A DNA stretch of 64,000 nucleotides, taken from Channallabes apus (Eukaryota; Chordata; Actinopteri; Siluriformes; Clariidae). Positions 33,993 through 46,663 of this stretch are shown one piece after another. Position 1 is the stretch's first letter. Every line of letters starts with the position of its first letter. The notes under the pieces are model-generated. The model saw nothing but the letters and a program-made list of their open reading frames with translations. It did not search any database and was not told where the DNA came from. The DNA lies in contig CM060131.1 in assembly GCA_030522415.1 (NCBI GenBank), forward strand, positions 8,823,203 through 8,887,202, given 5' to 3'. A program made the translations under genes and the position numbers.

Positions 33993-36145
33993 TCCAGACT
34001 TTTGACTGGTTGCGTATAGAAAATTATAGCCTACATTGTACACAGATTTGTTTCACCTACAGAAATATGAATAACAGTCTGATCTTTTTTTTAGATTTAA
34101 ACTTGTAAATTATCAGCTACGTTAGAGTTATACTATGGATTGTCTTCAATTGATCACTTCTCTATTCATACGACAGTTAAATCCCCAACCACTTTAATTG
34201 TTTAACATCCACTCAATTTATAGTAATAGGCCATACAATCATTTTTATTATTATTTACTTAAGCTCCATTGAATTGGTCAGAAAGTGTTGATTTTTAAAT
34301 AACAGTATATATTTTGTGTGTATTAATGCACATATTTTAAATAAAATTTCGTATTGATTATAACATACTGAAAATCACTTATTGGACAGATGCTTAAAAA
34401 CCTAATAAAACCTTGTGTTGATCAATATGTTATTGGTAAAGTAATTACATTTATATAAATTGAAGAAATTTGGACAATACACTTTATTACCGTTATCGTC
34501 TACTGTTATCTATGGAATTATCTGTAAACTTAAATTAAAATGATATATATAAAGTTTAGGCTTCATGTAAGGAGCTATCCAACATTAAAAAAAAAAAAAA
34601 GTCTCCAGTTTTAGTGCTTTGTAACAGTCAGAAAGGTTTCCACCATAAGAGTCTACAGATTTTACATTTTAGCAAAAAAAGAAAAATAGGATGGCTGCTA
34701 CAGCGAAATGCATTAAATGATTATGATTATGACCGCGACTGGTGGAACTGGCGTTGAGCTGCCGATTGACAGTTCGAGTTAACAGGGTGAAAGTAGTCTC
34801 CTAGCAGAGGAGAATAAACCATGGAGGTGGGGAAGCGTCCTGAGAAACTTATTTAGATTTCCATTTAGAATATCAACTCCGTTAACTTCCGGGTGTGAAT
34901 CCTAAACAGCGTTAAATGGAAAGCTAGAGCACAAAGTTAAGCATGTAAGTTCGAATCCCTTGCTCCAAGTGGTGCCCTAGATCAGAGGTAAGAAAGATGT
35001 GAAACTGTTGTCAATTTTAAATAATCAAACTTCTGTTAATACAATAAACGTTTATGACAAACACACCTGAATCCAATAAATGTTCATTTTTTTTATGGTG
35101 TTTATTTTTTTATAAAACAGAAACCAAACCAGGATTCGCTTGGCTTACGAAGGCCACTGGAGTTTGATATTGAGCCGCACACACATGCGCACACACACTC
35201 GCACACAATTTCAGCTCATAACCATCCATTGACCCAATAGCACCCATCACTGGACATTTCCTTAGCTAAATCAAACTCTAGCTGCTCCTTTTCATAGTTA
35301 CTGTACTGCATTTATTCTGCTTTTCTCTCTTCTGAAAATAATAACTTAAAAAAACAACAATTATTAAAAAAAAAAAAAAAGGAAAGAAAAGAAAATCTAA
35401 ATGAGGCAGTGGAAAAATGTTGCCACGAGAATTTGTTACATCATCACAACATTAAAAATTAAAGTGGTAACCCAACATCCCAATCTCGTTTAAACTTTTA
35501 ACATACACACTTTTCCTAAAAAAAAAAAAAGGGGGGAAACGAACGATCACAGAAAAATAAAGAACAGAAAGATAAACAGAATGTGCATGACAATAATGAA
35601 ACCTGCAAAGGATTTCTCTCCAACACTGACATCACAACGTCTCAACTATGGCTTCAGGCATAAACGCAGACGCTGCTCGTTTTGGTCGGCCATATTTATG
35701 AGCGTTGAAAGCTCGCGATCAAAGGCACTGACGTGTCTCCGGCACTGACACACCTGAGGGTCGAATCGAGGTAAACTGAGGGTGAAATCCAACACACCAG
35801 TCAAGATGAGAGAGACAGTGAGAGAGAGTGTGAGGTTTTTTTTTGTTTTTTTTTTTTATTTGCATTTAAGGCATCGTCCTCATGAGGGAAGTCTGAGAGT
35901 CATTCGAGATTCCTCTGAAATATGACTTAACGCGTGTACTTTAACGCGACTCCTCTGATCCTTTGGCCAAAAATGAATTTTCACATTAATGCAAACATCC
36001 GAGCATGATCGCTTTTTCCTCCCTTAGATTTGCACAGAAGCTTTCAGACTCAATGAGCACAGCTGTTCAACGCAAATCGGTTGACTTAATAAAATCGTTC
36101 GTGAATAGTTTGTTAAAATGTAAGAATATTTCATAGCAGAAAAAA

Positions 36146-36149
36146 ATTA

Positions 36150-36178
<29 letters not shown>
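36146..36178. repeat. (AAT)n microsatellite
   Basis: About ten AAT units. Confidence 0.88.
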
Positions 36179-36181
<3 letters not shown>

Positions 36182-37399
36182 TGTAATGTAAGGTAAGTCA
36201 GAGTCACTTCTCACACACAGCTCACAATAACTCCGGGTCGGAGCTTTCACTAGAGGCCATGTTCCTGCGAAGTGACACTAAATCTTACAGCCTTCCAGAA
36301 AATCCACCCTGAAAATGTATTTAATAATGTAATTCTGAGGTCAATTTAAATGCATTCATAAGGAATTCATCTTTCCTTGGCATGTTGGTGCTGTGTATTT
36401 TTATTCCAGTTTCCTCCTACATTACCCACAGTCCTGTTTCGCACTAATCCTAGCGCTGGTTAGATTTAACCTTCGCTTTGTTTCTATTCATAGAGAGTGA
36501 TGCCGCATTGCATATTTTAGCTGTTAGTCTGTCCAGCTCCTTCATCTATTCATGCACTCTGCTGAAAAACACGTCCGGTTCGAGATCAAGCTGCTCATCG
36601 TTCATTAAAACACCTCTCACAGCTCCATCTCGTTGGCAGGACGTCTGGTTTTGTTTTTTTTTTTAAGGAAAATTGAGGAATCTTTTGTTAACGTGACACT
36701 GAAGGATGCTGGGAAACAATGAATGAGCACAAAAACTGACTCGTATTCTATTCTTAATCTATTCAAGTCGGAGTGTGACAACGTTTGTAGTCGTAAACAT
36801 CACAACATACAGTAATCCTGGGACATCAAATTAGTCCCGGAGCTATTAATATTTCCATATAAACCCATTTAACTTATGTGTTTTAACTTTATGTGTGGAG
36901 AATTTGCTCTCCTTTAATTCGGGGTGTGATTTAGGAATGTGTTTAGCTGGTGGTCTTCCGTTTCTCTTGGTATGTGTAACTTCCTTCTGAAGGAAAAAAA
37001 AAAAAAAAAGAAAAGAAAAACGACAAAAAAACAAAACTGTAACTTTCATTTTTGGCCAAAGTACACTTTTAATCCATGAGCAGCTTTCACGTGTCATGAG
37101 CTGACTTTTCGACTCTGATGACGGAGTCCACTACTCGACAGGTCAGCGTCACGTCGGAGTTTTACACACATCCAGACAGGTGCATAGGCAGAGTGCAGAC
37201 ACACTCACACACAGACTCACTCACTCACAATCACAGTAACATGAAACCTACAGATGGCAATCAGTAACTGACACACCCAGACACACCCAGACACACACAC
37301 ATTGTGTGTGTTTCATCCTTAAACACTTCTTTACACAAAACCTGAGCAGCTTGAACATGAACATTGAAGGTGCATGTAAAAAATCCCAGTGTTGAAGAT

Positions 37400-37401
<2 letters not shown>

Positions 37402-37440
<39 letters not shown>
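37402..37440. repeat. (CA)n microsatellite in rnpepl1 3' UTR
   Basis: About 19 CA units, 52 bases beyond the rnpepl1 stop codon. The mRNA would read (UG)n. Confidence 0.85.
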
Positions 37441-37442
<2 letters not shown>

Positions 37443-37491
37443 CTCCTGCAATGGGTTCTCCACTAGTTCACTTCCTCAGCTCTCTAAACCG

Positions 37492-37758
37492 TCACGCAGA
37501 CACGTTGACGTCTAGCAGGGCCATGGTCCCGTTAGCGGTCGAGTCTGGGGGTGGCGACGGAGTAGACTTGGGCGGGCCGACCAGGGCCGGGGCGCTCGAG
37601 GCGTTCGCAGCACTGGTTTGGAATAGAATCTGCTGTAGCGCCTTGCGTAGGTTGGGGTGTAAGCGGTCCTGTGTTTGGTAAAACACCTCGACAGCGAAAC
37701 ACTTCAGAACTCCTCCACACAGGTCCTCGTACAGAGGCACCGTGTACATGCGTGAGGT
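37492..37758 (-). CDS. rnpepl1: rnpepl1 exon 11, C-terminus
   Basis: 88 codons plus TGA. It encodes [40 protein letters not shown] and a variable Ala/Pro/Ser linker, ending LLDVNVSA. The last five residues, DVNVSA-like, are the conserved RNPEPL1 tail. The acceptor is CTCCACAG. Confidence 0.92.
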   Translation of the reverse strand, partial: TSRMYTVPLYEDLCGGVLKCFAVEVFYQTQDRLHPNLRKALQQILFQTSAANASSAPALVGPPKSTPSPPPDSTANGTMALLDVNVSA

Positions 37759-40700
37759 CTGTGGAGAGGAACGTTACGCTGTAGAATATCCAGAATTATA
37801 ACAGAGAGCTTGGAGATGCCACCAACGCTACATCATACTCACATGTTTGTGCAGGAAACTGCGAACGCGATGCAGATCAGGATAAAAGCTGTTCCTCACT
37901 ATCACCTGCAGCCAGCGGATCTGCACCTCGGCGTTCATGCCGTCCAGCAGAGACGAGTAGCAGCCTGACAGGAGGCTCATCACTTCTGCAGAACCGGAAG
38001 AACAAAGAACGGGTAATATAGATAAGTTCTCCAAATCTAATGACACGTCTCTTGCGTGCAGGGAGAAAGAGTTCACCTTGTGGCAGAGGCGAGCGGTCCA
38101 GCAGTCGGTCCAGGAAGAGGACGGTCTGGAAGGTGCTCCATGTGGAGAGGTCGAAGTCCGCAATGGCTTGGCAGTCAGGTGACTCCGTGACCCAGAGTTC
38201 ACAGAGGTGCTGGACCGGCCCGGTCAACATGCTGCCGGCGGAGAGATCCGGCTCGCACAGAGGAGGGCCGCACTCGTTCAGCCAGCGCTCGAACTCCAGT
38301 CCTGAGACAGCAAGAAGGAGGATGAATATTTCATATCTTTCACTATGTTCCCTGCCGGATGACAATCAGTACTAAGAAGCCAAAGTGTATTGATTCAGGG
38401 AAAAAGCTGAATGTGTGCATGTCTTACCCTCTCGCTGAGCGACACAGCTCTCCTTCAGCTCAGGAAAGAAGCCCAGGAAGAAATCTAGCAGGTCCTGAGC
38501 AACCACACTGCTGAACCTGAATTGCTCGATGTAGGCCTAAGTAAGGAAGAGAATTACTGCTGTGTATATAGTTGTGGGCAACTGCGTGTGCGTGTGTGAG
38601 TGTGTGTGTTCTACAGCTCTCAAGTTTCAATTTCAACCCATTTCCGTGTTAAAAGGTTTTCCCAGGGCTATTTCTACTCATCATGAAGAAATGTTCCCTG
38701 ATCAAAATCCAACTATACAAATATTACACATCCTCGCACTAACGTATTCATTTACAGCTTCTTACTTTCCCTCAACAGGAAGCCACAGTAAAGTCTTTGT
38801 TCTCTCAGTCCGCTTCTGCATCTAGTTTGAATTCAAATTTTTGCCGTCTTTAGCAGTAGTGTTATCTAATTTACACATTCTTACAATTTTCACAATTAAC
38901 ACTCGGACAAAAGACAAAGTCTCTGACATTTTTATAGAGACTTGGCACACAACATTATGCATGACATATCAGAGTTCAAAAGAGGACAAATTGTTGGTGC
39001 GCGTCTCGCTGGCGCATCTGTGACACAAGACAGCAAGTCTTTGTGATGTATCGAGAGCCACGGTATCCAGGGTGGGTGATGTCAGCATACCACCAAGAAG
39101 GACGAACCACATCCAACAGCAGTAACTGTGGACCCAAGAGGAAGCTGTCTGAAATTGATGTCCGGCTGCTAAACCAGATTGTGTCCAAAAAACATAAAAC
39201 CACAGCTGCCCAACTCACTGCAGAATTAAATGTGCACCTCAACTCTCCGGTTTCCACCAAAACTGTACGTCGGGAGCTCCACAGGGTCAATGTACTGTAC
39301 ATGGCCGGGCTACTATAACCAAACCTTTGGTCACTCGTGCCAATGATAAATGTCGGTTTCAATGGTGCCAGCAGCGAAAATCTTAGGCTGTGGACAATGT
39401 GAAAAATGTATCGTTCTCTGATGAGTCCACCTTCACTGTCTTTTCCACATCGGGAAGAGTTACGTTGTGGAGAAGCCCCAAAGAAGCGTACCGCCCAGAC
39501 TGTTGCATGCCCAGAGTGAAGCATGGGGGTGAATCAATATCATGGAATTCCCTAGGCCCTTGTGGTAGATGGGCGCGTCACTGCCAAGGACTACCGAACC
39601 ATTCTGGCGGACCATGTGCACCCAATGGTTCAAACATTGTATCCTGAAGGAGGTGCTGTGTATCAGGATGATGATGCACCAATACACACAGCAAGACTGG
39701 TGACAGAGTGGTTTGATGAACATGAAAGTAAAGTTGAACATCTCCCATGGCCTGCACAGTCACAAGATCTAAATATTATTGAGACACTTTGGGGTGTTTT
39801 GGAGGAGCGAGTCAGGAAACCTTTTCCTTCACCAGCATCACGTAGTATTCTGCAAGAAGAATGGCTCAAAATGCCTCTGGCCACCATGCAGGACTTGTAT
39901 CTGTCATTCCTGTCATTCCCGTCATTCCCAAGACAGATTGATGCTGTTTTGGCCGCAAAACGAGGCGCTACACCGTACTAATGATTTATTGTGGTCTAAA
40001 ACCTGGCGTTTCAGTTTTTTCAAACCTTTTGCATTGATTACATCCTTGGCATCGTTTCAATAAGCTTATGCAATGTCACAACATTTAATTCCGTCCTGAG
40101 TCACATTCATGTCTCTCCAAAGATCTTATATCGATGATTCAATTCATTTCAAATTCTATTTGTATAGCGCTTTTAACAGTTGACAGTTTTTTTTTGTTTT
40201 AATGATTTGATTCCACTAAGTGATCTCCCATCACCCTAAAGTTGATGTTTCTTACTTCAAGATGATGCTTCACCACATGATGCTTCACAAATGAAGGTAA
40301 TTTGAGTTAGTCTCATTAATTGTTTCCTTTGCTTGATGGACGGCAATAATTTCACTATTCTGAAACAGAGAACCGTCTTTGCCACGACCACAGGATATAT
40401 AGTACCGTTTAAAAGCTTGGAATCACTTTTGGGATCACTTTATTGTTTTCCAAAAAAAACCACACAAAATTAGTCTGAACAGAAAAAATAGCAAAAGAAT
40501 AAAACATGCTGCCATTGTCAGAATTAGAAACAATGATTTTAATGGAAATGATGAATGCGTTCTTCAAACTTTGCCCTAAGGAAAAAAAACACCCTTTGCA
40601 GCAATTACAACCTAGCTGTTAATTTCTCAAGATACAAGACACTGATGAGATTTCAGCCCATGCTTGCTGGAGCATCTCCTACAAGATGGATCAGCCTGAT

Positions 40701-42006
40701 AGAGTCTTCAATAGGGATGAGATCTGGAGACTGTGCTAGCCGCTCAATTAGTCAGAATTCCGGCTAAATTTAATTGTTTGTGTAATGGATAACATGTATT
40801 TTTCTTCGGCAGTGACTCCAAACTTTTAAGCGGTAGTGTATCTTTTGACACGGTTGATTAGGAAATGAGAAGCTACTGACTACATCAGTTCGGGTTAAAT
40901 AACTGATAGGGTTACGAACTGCAGTAATTATATAATAATTACAATATAATAACATTATATTATATATAATAACAATTAGATTCAATAAATCCCGGTGGTA
41001 ACTTTTTTTCTCTCTTTTGTTTTTTTGTTACACATAAATATTCAAAAATATGAAACTGGATTGTGAGTTGCGTAATTGTCGTGTTTTGCTCTCATGGTAC
41101 TTACCTTGAGGAAAGTGTCGAATCTTTTGATGTCCCCGCATAGCTGCGAGAGGTAAGAGACAAAGCAAAAGCCTTTCTCATACGTAAACAGGTTCATCAG
41201 ACTGCTGGGGTTAACCCCTGAGGTAAAGAGACAAGAGGACACACCGAATTATTTACATAACTGATTAAAAAATAAATAGATGAATAAATTAAAAAAATAC
41301 AGCAACATTTGTTTTGGAGCGAAATGGGTACAAATTAAAGTAACTGCTGAGGTGGAGGGTGTGTACGAGGCGAGTCACCTGGCTCAAACTTGGCTTGCAG
41401 CTTGCTCACTGGATTGTTGTCTCCAAGAAGACGCATTTGTCTGTGCAGCGCGTCCAAACGAAAGACAGTCTCCAGACAGGTTAGGGCTTCGCCTGCAAAA
41501 ATTAAAAGACCAAATTACTGAAAAAAGGATAAACTATTAGTAGCTACTACAAGCTCTTATATTCTTTACAGTCACAGGTAAACACTTGTGCTTAGAAATA
41601 TACAATGAGTAACACTCTGGATGCATGTGGAACAGCTCGGGGGAAAAATCTTTTTTGCAAATGCTCCCCTTCCCCCAAATGTGTTTATTTGCATACAGAC
41701 AGACACGATGTATGCAGCCTTTCACGAAAAGGTCAACAGTAAGAAAGCATTCTACAGGGTTTCCCAAAGGTCTCCATGTAGATTTATACAGAACGTTAGC
41801 ACATTAACACTGATTATCATTTATCATGGACACCCAAGGCTCATTTATGCCTGTGAAGAGCAAACTCTGGTCCGATCCTACAAAAAAAATATTAAATGCT
41901 GGCCACAGCAGAAAGGCATCACAGCTCACCAAGACTATATATATACACACATATACATACACACACACAATATATACACACATACACAGTATATATATAT
42001 ATACAC

Positions 42007-42051
<45 letters not shown>

Positions 42052-42190
42052 TACAGCGTATATTATGGCAAGCCGTTTAGGAAAATACTCATGAGAGAAT
42101 TGAATGAAAACTCGATATCGAGTTTCATTCAATATATATCGAGTTTTCATTCAATTCTCTCATGAATATTTTCCTAAACGGCTTGCCATA

Positions 42191-42241
<51 letters not shown>

Positions 42242-45200
42242 TACCTTTTGCTAAAAAGAGATGTTTTGAGATATTTGGGACACCCTGTAGAGAGTGAGAG
42301 CAATGTATGTGGATATACAGAATAAAAGGAGTAATTTATCAAGCTTTAAACATTAATGTATGTTCACAAAGCTTCACAACAACTTCACAAAGACAGTTAC
42401 TCAACAGTGGGATTAAAATTAAATGCGGGATCTGGGACTTTTCTTAACCTTAGGGGTTCGCTCTGCCACTTCATAAGGTTGGGGGTTCGAATCTTCTCTG
42501 GTCAGACACACCAGGTCAGGTGAGTCGAGTCTGCTTGTGAATTTTGTCCGGGTGCTCCGGACTTCTACTCACAGTCCAAAGACAGACGGACGGTGTTGAA
42601 AGTGGTCTTGTGATTCAAAATTTCCCGTAATGTATAACTGAGTGTGTGTAGGTTGGGAGAGTTCGCTGTGAGCTTTGTCTTTTAGAGATTTTAGAGATTG
42701 TACACATCACTACAGGTAGTCCCTTACTGACAAACATTTGACAAGTCGGATTTGTTCTCAAGTCTGACAAAGGTAGTCTTATCCACCTTTGACATGAATA
42801 TAAAATGTAAAGCATACTAATCCACTTGACTAAATCCCTGTCCCCTTTCCCCACACTGCCATTATGTGGCCAGTTACTGTGCCTTAGAAATAAAACTCAG
42901 TAAAATGTGAAATCTATCAGCGTCAAGGGGAATCCTGGACGCCATTCTTTCTGAAAGCTGTTTTCCACTGTATTGGACTGTGAACCCTGATTTGTTGAGG
43001 ATTTTCCGAAAATAGGACTATTCACCATCAGGTCAGCTTTACAGGACAGACATTTTCTATCATCATGCTCCCACACTGATTCATTGAAACTAGTGAAGCC
43101 GACTCATTTCTCCCGCACCCCCACATGCACATACAGTACTAATATACAATATACCGGGCTTTAGACATTTCATATTCACTTACACACTGAAAATATTGCA
43201 TATAATTGTGAATAGTATCTGGTGCACTGCAGTGTCTATTTTTTGTACAATACACGTGAGCTACTTCCGTGATTTATTCGCATCTACGAATGTTCGTGGA
43301 ACCGCGGTCCGTTCGTATCTGAGAAAATTCTGCGTAACCCGCGTGTTCATATGTCGGGGAGTACCTGTAAATGTAAATCAAGTGTGTGTTTATGAGTATG
43401 ATCTCTTACTTGTGTGGCTTGGGCTATGAAAACATTTACAGTGCAGCTTTACTTAAAGCTTGATAAATTAGGCCTGAATGACATATAGTACTGGTGTTTT
43501 CCTGTACACAGAAGAGATCTGTGCTGTGTGTTTTGTATCTGCGTGTACCATAAACCTCTGTAGTGATGCGTCTCTGTGCGTACGTGGCTAATCCCTCACT
43601 GAGCCACATCTCCTCCCAGGTGGCGTTGGTGACGGCGTTTCCGAACCAGCCGTGAGAGATCTCGTGAATCACGTCAATCAGCAGGAACTCCTGACTCTCC
43701 AGAATGGAGGAGATGATGAAAGTGAGACATGGGTTCTCCATCGCAACGATAGGAAACGAAGGAGGGAGGAAAACAATGTCGTACCTGTGGAGGGAAAATA
43801 TTCAAAGATAAATGTTTAATCTCAACACTCTGAGCTATTTCATTCGAGTTTTATTAGGCTTGAAAACAACTGCGTTTTTTTTTATTATATATATACAGTG
43901 GTGTGAAAAACTATTTGCCCCCTTCCTGATTTCTTATTCTTTTGCATGTTTGTCACACTTAAATGTTTCTGCTCATCAAAAAACGTTAACTATTAGTCAA
44001 AGATAACATAATTGAACACAAAATGCAGCTTTTAAATGAAGGTTTACGTTATTAAGGGAGAAAAAAAAACTCCAAATCTACATGGCCCTGTGTGAAAAAG
44101 TGATTGCCCCCCTTGTTAAAAAATAACTTAACTGTGGTTTATCACACCTGAGTTCAATTTCTGTAGTCACCCCCAGGCCTAATTACTGCCACACCTGTTT
44201 CAATCAAGAAATCACTTAAATAGGAGCTACCTGACACAGAGAAGTAGACCAAAAGCACCTCAAATGCTAGACATCATGCCAAGATCCAAAGAAATTCAAG
44301 AACAAATGAGAACAAAAGTAATTGAGATCTATCAGTCTGGTAAAGGTTATAAAGCCATTTCTAAAGCTTTGGGACTCCAGCGAACCACAGTGAGAGCCAT
44401 TATCCACAAATGGCAAAAACATGGAACAGTGGTGAACCTTCCCAGGAGTGGCCGGCCGACCAAAATTACCCCAAGAGCGCAGAGACGACTCATCCGAGAG
44501 GCCACAAAAGACCCCAGGACAACGTCTAAAGAACTGCAGGCCTCACTTGCCTCAATTAAGGTCAGAGTTCACGACTCCACCATAAGAAAGAGACTGGGCA
44601 AAAACGGCCTGCATGGCAGATTTCCAAGGCGCAAATCACTTTTAAGCAGAAAGAACATTAAGGCTCGTCTCAATTTTGCTAAAAAACATCTCAATGATTG
44701 CCAAGACTTTTGGGAAAATACCTTGTGGACCGACGAGACAAAAGTTTAACTTTTTGGAAGGTGCGTGTCCCGTTACATCTGGCGTAAAATTAACACAGCA
44801 TTTCAGAAAAAGAACATCATACCAACAGTAAAATATGGTGGTGGTAGTGTGATAGTCTGGGGTTGTTTTGCTGCTTCAGGACCTGGAAGGCTTGCTGTGA
44901 TAGATGGAACCATGAATTCTACTGTCTACCAAAAAATCCTGAAGGAGAATGTCCGGCCATCTGTTCGTCAACTCAAGCTGAAGCGATCTTGGGTGCTGCA
45001 GCAGGACAATGACCCAAAACACACCAGCAAATCCACCTCTGAATGGCTGAAGAAAAACAAAATGAAGACTTTGGAGTGGCCTAGTCAAAGTCCTGACCTG
45101 AATCCTATTGAGATGTTGTGGCATGACCTTAAAAAGGCGGTTCATGCTAGAAAACCCTCAAATAAAGCTGAATTACAACAATTCTGCAAAGCTGAGTGGG

Positions 45201-46632
45201 CCAAAATTCCTCCAGAGCGCTGTACTGTAAAAGACTCGTTGCAAGTTATCGCAAACGCTTGATTGCAGTTATTGCTGCTAAGGGTGGCCCAACCAGTTAT
45301 TAGGTTCAGGGGGCAATTACTTTTTCACACAGGGCCATGTAGGTTTGGATTTTTTTTCTCCCTAAATAATAAAACCCTTCATTTAAAAACTGCATTTTGT
45401 GTTTACTTGTGTTATCTTTGACTAATAGTTAAATGTGTTTGATGATCAGAAACATTTTGTGTGACAAACATGTAAAAGAATAAGAAATCAGGAGGGGGGC
45501 AAATAGTTTTTCACACCACTGTATATATATAATTTCCATTATAGTGGGACAGTGGTAGCTTAATGTCTTTATTTGTCTCATTGACGGTAATATTTGACCA
45601 ATCTTTCCTCAGAAATGTTTTCTAATTCAAGTCAAACCGGGACTGGTGATGAAACTTCTTGTGTATGAAGATAAATGAATGTTTTGATCCGGCATTGGGA
45701 TTTATTTGATAACTAAATTAAACTAATTCTTTTAACCAGCTCACCCGGTAATTTTTTTTTTTTTCCAAACAACCCTGAGTCATTCTTCAAAAGAAGACGA
45801 TTTACAAGCAGGCGATGCCTTATTTGTCGTTTGTGGTCACCACTTGCTCTGTGCAACAGATGCGGTTGAAGGCCGCTGTGGTTTGACATTTTTGCTGTGT
45901 AGCCGCTACACTTCACTACAGGCGCAGATTAGCAGCGTGCAGTTCAAGATTTAGGTTAAAATTATTTCCACCATTTGTCTTAATGATTCAGAATCTACCT
46001 GTGAAGTCAAGTGTGTTATGGTATCATTTTGGACTTTAGCTCATGGATGTACAGGAACTCAGCGATTCATTGTGTCATGGTTATTAATAGCCTTTTATTT
46101 CTCGCCAGCATGTCAGAGGATTAAAGCAGACGCACGCACACAAGTGTTGAGTTTTAGAGTGATAGACAAACAGACGCTCACTCACCTGCCCCACACATAA
46201 GGGCCGAAGAGCTGCTCGGCTACGTCGAGGCAACGTTCCACGCTGCCACCCAGCTTACTGACTGCAGAGGTCAGGAGACAAGGCTCGGCCCATACACGGC
46301 TCCTGTGTGCGCACACACAAACACACACGGGCATCAGTTCAAAGTTTTACAGTATATTCATATTTACAAGGGACATGTACAATGGATATACTCTGAAACT
46401 TAGCACATTTTTTATAGCCTTTAGATTTTTGTAACAAACGCAGAATAAGAAAAAAAAGAATATTCACACTCGTATAAAAAGTATCTGAAAAAGTTCTATT
46501 AAAAATGAAAGATGATGTAACGTATACAGAGTGTGACTGAGCAACAACAACAACAAAAAGCACTAACGGAACAATGTGCAAAAGTTTGCACACCCGGGTG
46601 TGTGTGTGTGAGTGTTTTTTTTTTTTTTTTTT

Positions 46633-46663
<31 letters not shown>

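Larger units (their letters stand above)
31461..37491. other. Intergenic region between dvl3 and rnpepl1, including probable rnpepl1 3' UTR
   Basis: AT-rich sequence with no supported gene. It holds SINE family B fragments at about 32140-32235 (minus) and 33880-33990 (plus), an (AAT)n array at 36146-36178 and several A runs. The part nearest rnpepl1 is its 3' UTR, of unknown length. Minus-strand AATAAA signals occur at about 36399-36405, 35855-35860 and 35101-35106, and I cannot choose between them. Confidence 0.55.
38537..41104 (-). other. rnpepl1: rnpepl1 intron 7
   Basis: A 2.6-kb intron holding a dead Tc1-like transposase (38960-39981), a LINE-tail-like segment (about 40140-40190) and an internally deleted Tc1-like element (40400-40838). 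Otherwise featureless. Confidence 0.8.
43785..46185 (-). other. rnpepl1: rnpepl1 intron 4
   Basis: A 2.4-kb intron, two thirds of which is the Tc1-like element at 43896-45521. A short mariner-terminus-like stretch (CAAGTCAAACCGGGACTGG) follows at about 45628. Confidence 0.8.
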
